Part shown: positions 22,609 to 35,361 of the stretch, piece by piece | Layout of the letters: every line of letters starts with the position of its first letter | How positions within the stretch are numbered: position 1 is the stretch's first letter | Source: Gymnopus androsaceus JB14 | Lineage: Eukaryota; Basidiomycota; Agaricomycetes; Agaricales; Omphalotaceae | Reading direction: 5' to 3' | NCBI GenBank assembly: GCA_009733575.1 | Contig: ML769428.1 | Span: 1-64,000, forward strand | DNA: 64,000 bases | Notes under the pieces: model-generated | Databases searched by the model: none | What the model was told of the DNA's origin: nothing | The model's input: only the letters and a program-made list of their open reading frames with translations | Made by a program: the position numbers and the translations under genes

Positions 22609-24332
22609 TCAAGTATTCCCTATGAGCTCGAACCATCCTCTGTCAACCTGATACTGAAACGCACCACCGTTCATTTCACGAACAACTACCCTCAGCCCCA
22701 TTTCATCCAAATCCTGCAGGGGCCTATAAACTGTCTTGTCAACCGCTCTATTGTGGAATCGCATCACCACTGATTGCAAGCAATCCACACCACCCACTGT
22801 TCCAATAAACTTTTGTGGATGGGAGTACCAGCGCGACGAAATCATGCTAATAAAAGCCACATCGTCGAAGGTGGAGCAATCAGATTCTAGTGTAAGATCA
22901 CGGAGTTTCGGGATAAGATGTCCAAGCATACTATCACCAATGTGAAGGCTCGAGATGAAATGTGAGGTTATGGGGCTGTTGAATGGTATGGTTCCATGAT
23001 CACTGATCTCCAGTGTTGTCAAAGAGGAGAGAACTCGAAGGGCAGAGATCAAGTCTTCATCAGAGAGGTCAACTCCACGGAATGACCAATGCGGTGATTT
23101 CTGCATGATGATCTAGACAGAAATGCGGCAAACAAGTCTTTAGGCCACTTTCGGCCTTTCGTTTGCTCTGCATTGCTGGTAATACGAAATATTGTTCAAA
23201 GCAGGCAATATGAGAGATGATAGGATTATCTCTAAAACGCCCTGTGGAGTGTCGCAGTCATCAACAATAAGCATTGAGAGTGTCAATCATTTTTCGAGGT
23301 TCTAGGAGGATTACATGGAGGTATGAACATCCCCCTATCCTCCCAAAGCTCCAACATAGTAAGATTTGGACATTTGTCCAGGATCTTGTCAAGCTGTTCA
23401 TTGAAACGTCCACAGTACTATATCGGTGACCTGAGCCCATGGTATCTGGGATGTTAGCACCGAACCGCTAGAAGTGTGGAAGCTTTCGGAGTTTTGGTGC
23501 GTTTTGGAAAATGTCAAGATCTTTGGCAGTACACTCGAAATCCATGATTGCCAAAGTGTCCAGGTTAGAGAAATCTCGACTAGAGCCGTAAGAAAGATAA
23601 TCAGAGGGGAGATAAGAACCCTGATAAGTAAAGGACTTCCAACGCCAGCTGTGTTGCATGAGAAGGTCCAGCACAACAGGGTTCTCGATTCTGTGGTTCA
23701 CCTGCCAATGACCAAAGTAATCTCAGAGAGGGCGCTCGTTAGAGCTCATGAGAAATAGTTCAACCATAGACATGAAGGCAGGTGAAGCTGGGGTTTCTCC
23801 TGAAACAATCTCCAACCGAAGCCTGGACCAGAAGACTGGAGAATGATTTGGCCACTGAACGCCATCGGGTGCAAGTGGCAGCTCAATGAGAGTGCTGGAA
23901 GGTAGCTAATGATAGGTGATGTGAACTTGGTCATCGTATCTCCTGCTTCGATGGTCCACGGGACCTCTTCCTGGAGCAAAATTCACCTCGCAGGCATAAT
24001 CAAAGATCAAGGCCAGGATTCTCGTTGGAGATTTTCCGTGTAGGAGAAGTAAAAGAGTGGAGCCTTGCTCTGTGAATCTCCAGTCGTGTCTGCTGCTCCT
24101 GGATGAGCAACACCTGGGACTGCAGACGCATCAGCTCGACTTCATAATCCCCCAGGTCTCTATCGCACAGGGTGACCATCTCCTTGACCTCCTGCAAATC
24201 CAGTGTGAACGGGTCGGAGCCACAAAGAGTTTCAGTGTACTTTTCCAAAGAATCCAAGCCAACGCGTGGTTCGAAAGAGGGCTTTTGGCAGTTCGAGCAC
24301 AAAATCGTACTGGCTGGCGACGTGAATGACAT
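22609..24332 (-). pseudogene. F-box-domain pseudogene, copy A
   Basis: The ATG at 24332 starts MSFTSPASTILCSNCQKPSF, followed by a coiled-coil-like segment (LGDYEVELMRLQSQVLLIQE). The F-box that copy B reads as PNEILALIFDYACEVN is broken here by an extra base near 24022. Later pieces are ENPVVLDLLMQHSWRWKSF, LDIFQNAPKLRKLP, and the C-terminal LRR part FRGVDLSDEDLISALRVL to HLIPKLRDLTLES. At least four frame changes and a weakened repeat region mark it as dead. It is a close paralogue, same strand, of the sequence at 27175-28818. Confidence 0.7.
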
Positions 24333-24682
24333 GGAAGGGTCCAGGAAAGATCGAAGAAGATCGAAGTTTCTGATAAGTTGTTTGCGACAAGCTCTCAAGC
24401 AAGAGTAGTGGGAAAAAACTTTTCCCGATACTAACCGTAATCTTTTTCAGCCAGGGGAGGGGGGGGTCTAAATCGGGACCGATCGTCTCGATCACATTTC
24501 CCATCCGCGAAATCTTTCTCAAAAGCTTTAATTATCGTTCAAATCAAGTTCAAATAGCCTGTATATTGTATTTGTTCGCTGTAGCAAGTAAAAGAATTAT
24601 ACGATACACTTGAAATCACATTCTGGTTATGAAACTACAACGAAAAGAGCAAAAATAATCATACAAATGTTCAAAAAAGCAG

Positions 24683-25287
24683 TTATAAAGCAGGTCCAGT
24701 GCCGCGTCCCCTTGCTCGACCTGTACCGCCACCATTACTACCACGACTAGTACCACCTTTGCCGCGACTATTACTATTCCCCCGACCTCTTCCAGTGCTA
24801 GTTTTCATTCACTTGTTTGAGGTATTACTAGCAGAGTCATCCATCTCAACAGCTCGTTTCTTTCCCTTGCCGTTATCATCTCGAAGCTTTGCAACCCATT
24901 CCAAATCAAGCTCAACACCTTCAAGTAGTGGTAACATCATACGGTGAGCTGGTATTCCCATCGCTTTCTCTTCTTCAGGTGGTAATATGATCTTCAGTGC
25001 GAGACTTTTGGGAATCTTCTCACCAGTGTCGTTGATTCCAGGAAGAAGATATTCGGGATGATGGAGGGTGATATGCTGAATCATGTTATACCACCAGACT
25101 GCTGGACGCGGTGTCGAGGTACGTTCAGGTTCCGGATGGCCGCAAAGATCACATATAACAGGTACGTTTTGGTTACGCGACGTGTGGCAGGTGTATGAAG
25201 ATTTGGATTCGATGTTGGCAGTTCAGACTGTAGTTCAGATGTACTACTACTGGCCTCCTGCATTGGAAGAGACTTGTCTGGCTCCAT
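24683..25287 (-). CDS. Uncharacterised protein with zinc-finger-like motif and RGG tail
   Basis: The ATG at 25287 gives MEPDKSLPMQEASSSTSELQ. After a probable short intron near 25150-25190, the frame reads CDLCGHPEPERTSTP, then WWYNMIQHITLHHPEYLLP. The CxxC and paired His suggest a C2H2-like finger, a pattern I associate with repeat-linked agaricomycete proteins. The body includes ILPPEEEKAMGIPAHRMMLP and a basic stretch (KGKKRA). In the same frame a TGA at about 24807 precedes 41 more codons of Arg/Gly-rich sequence (GRGRG, RARGRGTG) ending TAA at 24683. Either the tail is lost, read through, or the stop is recent. Function unknown. Confidence 0.45.
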
Positions 25288-25929
25288 TTAAGGTCGGTTT
25301 CGCTATTAGGCTGCTTGGGGATGGTTAAAGGCAGAGAGGAAGGTTCAAATCAAGCCAAAAATACCTAACTCGGTTCAGCTCGCGCTAGCAGTGTCATGAC
25401 GTGTCAAGCTTCGGTCAAAAGGCTCAGCGAAGCAAATAAAGTTGATAAAAGCAAAGATGTATATTAGAATTAATAGATTGTACATTTTGAAGGGATTCGG
25501 ACGCGTTTAGCGTCGAGGAATGGTCGATGTAAGAAAACATGAGAATTTAAGATATCTTTTTTTCACGGTGATCGAAACGAGCGCTAAAGCGGACCGGCAA
25601 GGGCTTAGTTTCCGCGATTTCATTTCCGCACTACTCTTGCTCTCAAGCGCCGATATAAAATAAGCGCTTGAATCATCGTCGTAATTCGAGCTACATCATC
25701 GCGTACGCGTATGAACTTTGGACTTCCCCTCGCATCATTCAGAATCACAGCTTCACCCTCCTCGAATCCGTGCTCCCAATCCCACCCGGTCCCGGAGTCA
25801 ACTCTGTCCCTCCGAATCTTGCTTGGTTCAACTTTGCGACTTGTCTCCTTTTGTCATCGTCATCCCTCGTCTTCCAATTTCTCATATGGATACGGCTCTC
25901 ATACACACGCGACATGATGCCATACTCGC

Positions 25930-26604
25930 GCACATGGAAAGTAACGGTCCGGGTATTTTTTCACAATATCTTGACAACCGCTTTGAATTTTGACTAGGTC
26001 TAAGTTGTGGATTCAATCTAGAGAACAATCCTAAGCTTTTGACATAGTTTGTAAAATATTCCCATGTAATTTGGCTTCTCTACAGAGACTTTTCCCAAAA
26101 TGGCAAAATTTATATTGACAGCAAATTTTTTTGAAGACAAGCTGTTTTCACCATTGGAAAGAGCGACCTCAAAAATGGGGGAAACCACTCTCACTTTAAA
26201 AAAATACTTCAATTTAATGGGACAATTTGTGCTGCAAATGTGCAAGTTTTGGCTCATTTCCGCTATTTTCAGCATTTTCGGCACTTTTAGAGCATCTTTG
26301 CCTGCTCAAGGGGGCATCAAATCGAAGTATTTTTTTAAAGTGAGAGTGGTTTCCCCCATTTTTGAGGTCGCTCTTTCCAATGGTGAAAACAGCTTGTCTT
26401 CAAAAAAATTTGCTGTCAATATAAATTTTGCCATTTTGGGAAAAGTCTCTGTAGAGAAGCCAAATTACATGGGAATATTTTACAAACTATGTCAAAAGCT
26501 TAGGATTGTTCTCTAGATTGAATCCACAACTTAGACCTTGTCAAAATTCAAAGCGGTTGTCAAGATATTGTGAAAAAATACCCGGACCGTTACTTTCCGT
26601 GTGC
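25930..26604. repeat. 675-bp inverted repeat (long hairpin)
   Basis: The left arm (25930-26214) and right arm (26317-26604) are inverted copies of about 285 bp with very few mismatches, around a 100-bp spacer. The outermost matching words are GGAAAGTAACGGTCCGGG. Both strands show the same open frame because of the symmetry, so those frames are not genes. A short repeat GCACA lies at both edges but is too short to call a target duplication. It is probably a foldback MITE. Confidence 0.85.
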
Positions 26605-27174
26605 ACAAGTATACGTGACTACCTTCATTTACAGAAGAAGATACAGTCCCAAGTTCGAGCTTCATTCCATAGATCCAATTGGCGAGAACCCATTGAATAT
26701 GGCAGACCCAAATTCACGACTTATACCAACGATTTACTAAAATGTTACAGACGAGGATTAAAGAGGAGGAAATGCGCCACCGGCGTATGAGAGTCGGACT
26801 GAGATTTCAGATCAGTACCCAGGTAAAGTGCAAAAATTTCAAGTACGTGGATCATTCTAAAGCCATCGACGCGAATTGTTTTGCAGATAACTAGACTGTG
26901 GAGCACTGGAATCAAATGATTCTCAGTCGCGAATATTTATCCGCTCTGTCGTGTATTGGGCTCATATGCCACTTTAGAATTTTAAGAAAGAAAGAAAAAT
27001 TACATCAGGAATAAATACAGCCTACCCGTAGATTGGGCGATTCTTCACCGAGGATAGGAAGGCACAGTTCATAACTAGATTGTTATAACTACGTATGTAG
27101 TTCAAGCTCAAGTATCCCCCCCTCCCCTCTGATCTCGACTCTCAGGTCTAGGTGCCGTTCATCCTCTGCCAAGC
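26605..27174. other. No confident gene; possible exon fragment
   Basis: Around 26760-26830 a frame reading TRIKEEEMRHRRMRVGLRF is bordered by AG and GTAAAG splice-like signals, with a TTTTGCAG acceptor at 26885. I could not connect it to a recognisable protein. Confidence 0.3.
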
Positions 27175-28818
27175 TCATACACCACTGTTCACTTCACGAA
27201 TCACTACCCTCAGCCCCATTTTATCCAAGTACTTCAGGGGCCTATAAACTGTCTGGTCGACGGCTCTTTTGTGGAATTGCATGACCACTGATTGCAGGCA
27301 ATCTACGCCACCCAACGTTCCAACAAATCGGGGATGAGAGTACCAGCGCGATGAAATCATGTTAATAAAAGCCGCGTCGTTGAAAGTAAAACAATCAGAT
27401 TCTAGTGTAAGATCACGGAGTTTCGGGATAAGATGTGTTTGGGGTCCGGGCACACTATGATCAATGTGAAGGCTCGAGATGAAATGTGAAGTTATGGGGC
27501 TGTTGAGTGGTGTGGGCTATGATCACTGATCTCCAGAGTTGTCAACGACAAGAGAATCCGAAGGGCAGAGATCAGGTCTTCATCAGAGAGGTCAACTCCA
27601 CGAATGACCAATGTGGTGATTCTGCAAGACGATCTAGACAGAAATGTGGCAAACAAGTCTTTAGGCCACTGTCGGCCTTTCGTTTGCTCTAAATTGCTGG
27701 AAATGAAAATTTTGTTCAAAGCAGGCAATGTGAGAGATGATAGGATTATCTCTAAAATGCCCTGTGGAGTGTCACAGTCATTAACAATAACATTAAGAGT
27801 GTCAATTGTTTTCGAGGTTCTGAGAGGGTTACATGGAGATATGGACACCCCCCTATCCTCCCAAAGCTCCAGCATAGTAAGATTTGGACATACATCCAGG
27901 ATCTTGTCAAGCTGTTCATGAGACATCCACAGAGCCATATCAGTGACCTGATTCCATGGTATCTGGGCTGTTAGCACCTGACCATAGAGGAGGTGAGAAA
28001 GCTTTTGGAGTTTTGGTGCATTTTGGAAAATGTCAAGATCTTCAACAGTACACTCGGAATCCTCAATTACCAAAGATTCCAGGTTGGAGAAATTTTGACT
28101 GAAATCATATGAAAAATAATAGGAGGGAAGATAAGAACCCTCATATTTAAAGGACTTCCAACGCCAACTGTGTTGCATGAGAAGGTCCAGTACAAGAGGG
28201 TTCTCATCCTGTGGTTCACCTTTCGATGACCAAAGTAATCTCGAGAGGGTGCTGGTTAGAGCGCATGAGAAAGAATTCAACCATAGAAACAAAGGCAGGT
28301 GAAGCTGGGGTTTCTCCTGAAACAATCTCCAACCGAAGCCTGGACCAGAGACTGGAGAATGATTTGGCCACTGAGCACCATCGGGTGCAAGTTGCACTTA
28401 ATGAGAGTGCCGGAAGGTAGCTAATGATAGGTGATGTGAGCGTGGTTATCCTATCTCCTGCTTCGATGGTCCGCGGGACCTCTTCCTGGAGCAAATTCAC
28501 CTCGCAGGCATAATCAAAGATCAAGGCCAGGATCTCGTTGGGGGTTTTCCGGACAGGAGAAGTAAAAGAGTGGAGCTTTGCTCTGTGGGCCCTCAGTCGC
28601 ATGTGCTGCTCCCGTATGAACAACATCTGGGACTGTAGACGCATCAGCTCGACTTCATAACCCTCCAGGTCTTTATCGCATAGGATGACCATCTCCTTGG
28701 CCTCCTGCAGATCCAGTGTGAAAGGGTCGGAGCCAAAAAGACGTTCAGTGTAATTTTCCAAAGAATGCAAGTCAACGCGTGGTTCGAAAGAAGGCTTTTG
28801 GCAGTTCGAGTACAACAT
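27175..28818 (-). pseudogene. F-box-domain pseudogene, copy B
   Basis: Paralogue of copy A. The upstream frame (28818-28216) has CQKPSFEPRVDLHSLENY, the intact F-box PNEILALIFDYACEVN and SLSATCTRWCSVAKSFSSLW. The LRR part (about 28240-27492) has LDIFQNAPKLQKLSHL, CPNLTMLELWEDRG and GVDLSDEDLISALRIL, and the tail lies at 27453-27175. The frame breaks at about 28240 and again near 27500. The ATG equivalent to that of copy A is CTG here (28848). The coding parts are better kept than in copy A, so this is the younger or less decayed copy. Confidence 0.7.
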
Positions 28819-28958
28819 CGTAGTGGCTGGCGACGTGAATGACAGGTCGAACCAGTTCAGGCGCCGACAGGTAGAATAAGCGCTCCAGTCGGCTTGGACC
28901 GCCGTGGCTGGCGAAATCTTGCACTGAAGAACTTCTGCATGGCACTAACCTCTGTCTA

Positions 28959-29374
28959 GGGTCATTGATTATCGCCAACTACGACGAACTTGCTTGCCAT
29001 TTCTGTTCGCACATATTGAAATAAAGAGCCGAAAAAACTCTCGCAGCCTGATGTACTACTTCAGTAAAACTTTTGCCGCATGCATCAAGTACGCTCGATT
29101 CTCAAGAATTTCGACAGACATAGTTGAGATCTCGCCCATTTCTTCTTTCCACCACTCTGCCCCACCATCTTCCATTGCCAAATCTGGTCAAGGTGCACCG
29201 AACTTACAATTCCGTTCGTATCATGTGCCCTCCATACATCGAAATAACAAAAATTTGGTCCACATATCGGACTTAGAAGAAGTCATACTGGACCAGGTAA
29301 CGATTACTTGTACACAAGCTCATCGAAATCGAAAATTACCTTTCCTGCGGCATGTGGGTGAGGTATTTGTCTAA
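28959..29374 (+). pseudogene. Fragment of PEELL-type F-box gene
   Basis: The frame begins VIDYRQLRRTCLPFLFAHIE, parallel to HQLRRICFSFLFAYIELK at 7441-7722, and continues to ISDLEEVILDQV. The F-box N-terminus is missing and the junction with copy B sits immediately upstream, so it was cut by rearrangement. Confidence 0.5.
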
Positions 29375-29399
29375 CACACTAAACGCATCCCAAATTCTA

Positions 29400-31514
29400 C
29401 TCTGAAAATTCTACTCTGAAAGATCCACGGTCTTTCCCATATACCATACATCTTTCTCCCGGGGCGTCTCCTTTCACGCTGTCATGGCTTCCCGAATCTG
29501 AATCGTGCATCTGTTGTCACGACAGCGATCTTTCCCCAACCTTCAATCATCTTTGAACGAGAGTGGATGACTTCCCGTAGCAATAAACTGTCAAATAACC
29601 AAAATGATGAACTGGTGGAAATATTCGAAATTTGGTTTTTTGACAAATTATTTGGCTTACCATTCCCGTAAACCGCAAACCGGCTACATCGACGCATCAT
29701 TTGGGTATAAAGTGAAGGAGACGCGACATGGGCATGGCACCCTTATGAGGCCGTTTTTTCCTTCCTGGCTTGCTTTACTCAGAGACGTGGTCATTTCCTT
29801 CAGCTATAGCACATTTTAGCTGTCTAGATTCAAGCAGAGGACATACACAAAGCTTGAGGCAACCAGAGCCGGCACCCAAAACGGAAGGGAGAGCACATGG
29901 TGCAACTGATAGCCGAGCGTAATTGCACGCAAAACGGTTTACAGAGGGGTCCCGAGGCCTTTCTAAACCGATCGTTTAGAACAGGTCCTGAATTTCAAAT
30001 CTTGACTCCAAACATGATGCCGGTGCTGTTCCGAGCTCGCTTAGGGCCTGTGAAATGTTTAATTGGCCATTTTTCGTCAAATAAACCTTACGGGAAGTCA
30101 TCCAGTATCGGAGCAGTTGAGCTGCGATGTTGAGCGGTAATGATCGTCATGATTTCGTCACCTCACCTGATATTGTTGACGCTGCTCTGATGCCATGATT
30201 GTGATGCCAGATGCAGATGCACTGGATGCCTGGACGTACAGAAAGAAAGTCCCGCGTTTTATCCTTGAGGTAGCCTCCATCCAGTTCATTGGAATGACAT
30301 TGGGGTCACTGGTGATTTTATAGAACGCTGGGTCTACAGGCTTCGATGAGATATCTGCGCGGGATGCTTGACATTTCTGGACGTGCGTATGGAAGTCAGT
30401 TGGAGTTGTACCGCACTGTGAGGTTGGGTACATATATGATCGTTGACGTGTCTTGTGCCTGAGGCCAGAGGTCCGAGTCGCCTCAGATACCATATGCATC
30501 ATCTTGAATTTCTGAACGATAACTAGGCGCACAAGCTAAAAGTTAAAATCTACAAGGGCCTCTAACAGTCACCGAGTTTGACATGCAGACTTGAAAGCTA
30601 CTACGGGACACATGAAATTAGTGTGAGTACAAGTCGTAAATACAGCACTGCGTACTCGTGTATGGGGCATGAGGCCTGAGGCCTCCGAGTCGCCTCGCCT
30701 AGTTGTTGATATCAGGTTGGAGGCGCGAAGTTAGATACAGAGGCTCTGAGACGCTAAGATTGAGATTTAAACAGGATGCAAAAGCACTGGATGCATGAAA
30801 TCTGCGGGATGTACGGAATCAGTTGAGGCTGCACAGAATACACTGTATGATGCTCGCTTTATGAGGCCTGTATATGCCCGATTTGGAGGCAACCTCGCAG
30901 TGTTGCGCGAAAATTGTGATTCATCTCGAAACGTCGGGCATCCCGCCTTGGTATGCCACACAATCACTGTTATTTTTGAACTCGATTAATCATAATGGTT
31001 TGAGTTTGAGACGGGAGGATATTAATAACTCATTACACGGGAAGTTCTTCCAACTTTGGCAGTGCTGCCGGAGTAGAGCTGGCGTGGTGAAAGAGATACC
31101 TATTGGACCGAGATGACTCCACGTATTGTATGAGCAGGAGCAGGCGTTGCTGGTCCGCAGTTTTCATTCATCCTGTCGACGTCAACCTGTTGGAGTAGAT
31201 GGGACTGAGCTGTGTATTTGGAACTAGGCAGTTACCAGTTTTGATACATCGGAGAGGTATCTTGTTGGTTGTACCCGCCTCTTGCATTCTTGTTGACAGA
31301 ACGATGCATCGATGAACGTTTGGATTGAGAAGCGCCGAGGATTTGCGCCGGAGGAGGAGCCCACGTGATGATGTCATCTCATTTTTCTGATTCATCACAC
31401 ATACGGGCTTGTGTGGAAATGAACCCATTTGTCCACGCCCTGAAACTACCTTAAATTAGGTTGCCTTGTTACCCTTGCGTCACTTTTCTTCCTTCTCTTC
31501 CTCCACGACACGCC
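29400..31514. other. No gene recognised
   Basis: A weak F-box-like trace (HLLSRQRSFPNLQSS) lies near 29500. A minus-strand frame at 30158-30532 has no recognised domain. Related GAGGCC/CGAGTCGCC-rich stretches recur near 30460 and 30680. The last 150 bp form the promoter of the aspartic protease. Confidence 0.4.
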
Positions 31515-34173
31515 ATGACACGAATTTCTTGCTCTCTCGGTGTACTTTCGCTAATACACCTTTTCATCCTCTATACCGTCCCCTCTGTAACTGCGGAGCC
31601 CATACACATCCCGGTAACTCGCAGGAGTCGTGCGGGGGCCCGTGATGTCCATTATTATGCTGCGACTGCGGATCGTATAAGGTCCAAGTACGGGTTTGCA
31701 ACTAGCAATAAAAGCAAGAGGAATGTCCTCAACAGGCTCGGAAGACGTGCCAGTAGTGCTGGGATTAGTATAATCAATCAAGTACGTGCATACAGTGAAG
31801 CGATGGACGCTTCAATTAATTCAATTTCAATTTCAGGACCAGGATGCGAGTTACTTTGGTACAATATCGATTGGGACGCCGTAAGTACATCTTCATCAAT
31901 TGCTTGTTTTCTTTCGCCCTTTTTCTGTTCTTTATGCTTGCTTTCATGATCATTCGTTTGACCGATGCATGATTCATCACCTGGCATGTGTACCTCTTGT
32001 TCATGTATCATGTTGGGCTGCCTCGAACCTCGAGCCAAGCTGCCAAAGACACGCTAGGATCCGCAGCAACTTCTCCCAGGCTTTGAGTTGCCAGCACAGA
32101 CGCTTTCTCACTCGGGATACCTCGGCTCTCCGCTAGGTCCTGTTGCGTGTTGATCGATGATCTGTTGATGGGCTCAGGTCTGCCGGGCGGGTGCATTCTC
32201 ATTTCTCCTCTGAACCCACTCCATTATGCTGCGAAAATCATCTTCATGTTTTACTCACTAAAGTCTCCACAGTGGACAATCAATGGACGTGATTCTCGAT
32301 ACCGGCTCATCTGACCTCTGGGTCGCGGGGACCGGGTGCTCGAGTTGCGCAAGTGGCACTCCAACCTTCGATTCATCAAAATCATCCTCGTTTAAGCAGA
32401 GCTCTTCTTCATCTTCTTCATCAGGCAAGTCCGCGTTTGGCTATATGTGACCAGCAATAACACCCGCTGATAGGCCACAATGGAGGAGAAACAGAGATCC
32501 AGTACGGTTCAGGCGCAGTAGAAGGCAATCTCGCGCAGGATACTGTTTCGTTGGGTGGATTCTCAGTATCAAGCCAGACGTTCCGTGCGTATTTTCCCGC
32601 TCTCCGATTTTTGCGTGATGTGCTGATTAGGCTTTTCGTTTTACCCTTGACTTTTACTTTTTACTTTTAACTCGGCTTCTCAAATGAACAGTCGTCGCCA
32701 CCGGAGTAACGCAAGAGCTCCTCGATGGTCCGGTCTCTGGTATCATGGGCCTTGCGTTCGAATCAATTTCGAGCACCAACAGCGTTCCTTTCTGGCAGGC
32801 ATTGGTGAACGCCGGAGATTTGAGCGCGCCGGAGATGAGCTTTTGGTTGACGAGAACGGCGGACGAGAGTGGTGGGTCCAGTGTTAATGGTGACACCGAA
32901 GTGCCAGGCGGAGTGTTCACGCTTGGCGGAACAAATACGAGCTTGTTCTCTGGGGATATAGAGTTCAACAACGTTCAGGGGACCCCGAGTTTCTGGATGT
33001 TGAATCTAAGTGGTGAGTGTTTTGTCTTTACTGATCATAATCACAGCGACCTCGCCATCTATTGTTCATACATTTGCCATGCATGCCATACCTATCGATT
33101 TTCGCCACGCTCTTTCTTTTAGCTTCGCTTCCGGGATTGAATCGTACTAACTTCCTTCTCCTCCTATAGCATTAACGGTGCAATCACAAACAGTCTCGCT
33201 TGGCTCCTCCTCACAGCTCACAGCTATCGATACCGGCACTACGCTCATTGGCGGTCCTACTGATGCTGTACAGGCCTTCTGGGCATCCGTCCAAGGTTCC
33301 GCGGCTGTACAACAAGAGGAAGGGTTTTTTAGTTTTCGTGAGTATCGCTTTTCTCCTTGGAACGAAAACGACTTGTACTAATCCCTTATTTTCCTTGTCT
33401 AGCATGCAGCACTTCCCTCAACACCACCATCTCCTTCGGTGGTACTGCATGGCCCATTTCAGCTGCTGATATGAACCTTGGTCCTGTATCGCAAGGCTCG
33501 AGTGATTGCCTCGGCGGGATCTTTGATTTGAGTTTGGGCAGTAATATTCCGGAGGGATCAGGGAACCCCACTTGGGTTGTAGGCGATGTCTTTTTGGTGA
33601 GTCCAAACGGCTTCTTTCATCCTCCTTCTGTGTAATGACTCACGAAATCTCTATGTCCATGAAACAGAAAAACGTCTACACCGTCTTCCGAGGCACCACA
33701 TCTTCAAGTAGCGGTGCAAGCAGTGGTACACCCGCCGTTGGTTTCGCACAACTATCGAGTGCAGCAGGAGGATCAGGTACAGTTCCCTCCTCTTCGGCTT
33801 CGGCTACTTCAAGTGCTGCGCTTACCAGTACTTCTGCAACTTCGTCATCGTCTGGTGCGAATTCTGAATCTTCTGCATCGACTGTCCTCAACTCTACATT
33901 TATTTCATCCGCTTCGATTATTCCTTCCTCCTCCATTTCTTTGCCGTCGACGGTCACATCTACAGGAACTGCACCTGGCAACTCGAGTGAATCAACGTCA
34001 GGGTCATCCGGTGAGTGTTGATCTCTGCTTATTTGGCATGGGACGCTGATTTAATCCATCCCTCTGTAGGTAACGGTGCCTCAAGAGCACACGGAGTTGA
34101 CTCGGCAATGTTATCGGCGCTGCTAGCTACGGCCGGAGTTGTGTTGGGGGCTTTGCTAGTCCATGCTCACTGA
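31515..34173 (+). CDS. Secreted pepsin-like aspartic protease (family A1)
   Basis: Nine exons (31515-31781, 31837-31880, 32273-32424, 32474-32584, 32692-33012, 33170-33337, 33403-33596, 33668-34010, 34070-34173) sum to 1704 nt, giving 567 aa without internal stops. A signal peptide covers about residues 1-26 (hydrophobic LGVLSLIHLFILYTV), followed by a propeptide. The first catalytic Asp is D113 in ILDTGSSDLW and the second D319 in AIDTGTTLIG. A flap-like QYGSGAVEG lies between. Residues about 430-535 are Ser/Thr-rich, and the C-terminus ends in a hydrophobic stretch (LSALLATAGVVLGALLV), suggesting GPI or membrane anchoring. Intron 2 is 392 nt, and intron 3 uses a GC donor (AG|GCAAGT). Confidence 0.95.
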
Positions 34174-35361
34174 GCTGGGGACGGACCAAGTATTAGAACG
34201 AGACGAAGGTATGTATCAGTAGGAAGATAGGAAGGAGATTTATATCTGCATTACAATTTACTATTTACTTTTTTGCATGAATATGATATGGCTGTCTCTA
34301 GCTTTGATGTTACTGTTCAGCTACAGGCTCTTTACCAAGTTGACCTCGCCCGTAAGCCCATGGCTGTGGCGGCGCGTCGTTCCGGACCAGACCCGAGGCT
34401 CAACATCTCTCTTACCACGACGGTACCACGTCCAAACCATGCGCTCATTGTCTTAAATCACGCTCGCAATTACATCCCACTTCCGTTCAATTCAGCTCAT
34501 CCTCTCCTTACCCACATCCATATCGGATCCTCAAACATTCCCGTGAATAAGATGTTCGGTACAGATCGTACCGTTCACGAAAACGAAATTGAAAGGAGGG
34601 AGTTATTATATAACGTAGGAGGTCGATACAGGGCGATTGCGGGCTCTTTTTTATTATGATATAGTGAGTGAGTTGCTCGATTCAGTTTATTTAGGTATAA
34701 GGGAGCGATACTAACGACCATGTTGCACTCTTGTTTGTAGATTGATTACAATCGTCTATTATACTCCACTCCATTCCGCCGGCCCAGCTCAGTCAGTTCC
34801 ATGAATCACGGATCGGATGCTGCTGGAAGTTGGAAGCGATCCATAGGCCCATTGCTCAGTCCATGAACCGCATCGATGGACGGATATACGCGTCGTAGAT
34901 GAGCAGAGAGAAGAAGAGTTTGGGTTGACTACGGATGCGGGTGGACAGAGCAGCTGTATTGGATGCAATGCAAGGCGAGCGGCGTATGGGTATGGGTTAT
35001 GGATGCGGCTTCGGATCTACGCGTACTCTCTCCGACAACTAGCACCAACCAACCGCTCCAAACTCCAGATTCGGAGTGGTCGTCCCTCACGCCATCGATG
35101 CCCCCTCAAGTCTGGAGTCGGATGGAGGCGTCCGCCTCTCAGGTCCGTATTCAACTCAGCACTCCTCGAACCCACCTCCCTACATACCTCAACATCTTAC
35201 ACCGTTCACTGGATTGGATTGACTCGTTCTTCCGCTTCCACTTCTGCTGGTACCCAGTATACATACCTCTTATGTCAAATCCCCATCGACGTCGACGTCG
35301 TCTTCCGTCTTCCGTCTTTATGTCGCATCGCATCCTAAGATCCACCGAGTCCAATGCTGAT
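34174..35361. other. Intergenic, no gene recognised
   Basis: Holds the 3' side of the protease gene. Two plus-strand frames (34273-34659, 34925-35338) have no recognised domain or family pattern. Confidence 0.45.

Noticed and set aside
26018..26516. Two proteins with the same sequence on opposite strands
   Set aside because: They are mirror images produced by the long inverted repeat.
34273..34659. 128-codon frame downstream of the protease
   Set aside because: No ATG context, domain or family pattern beyond the length itself.
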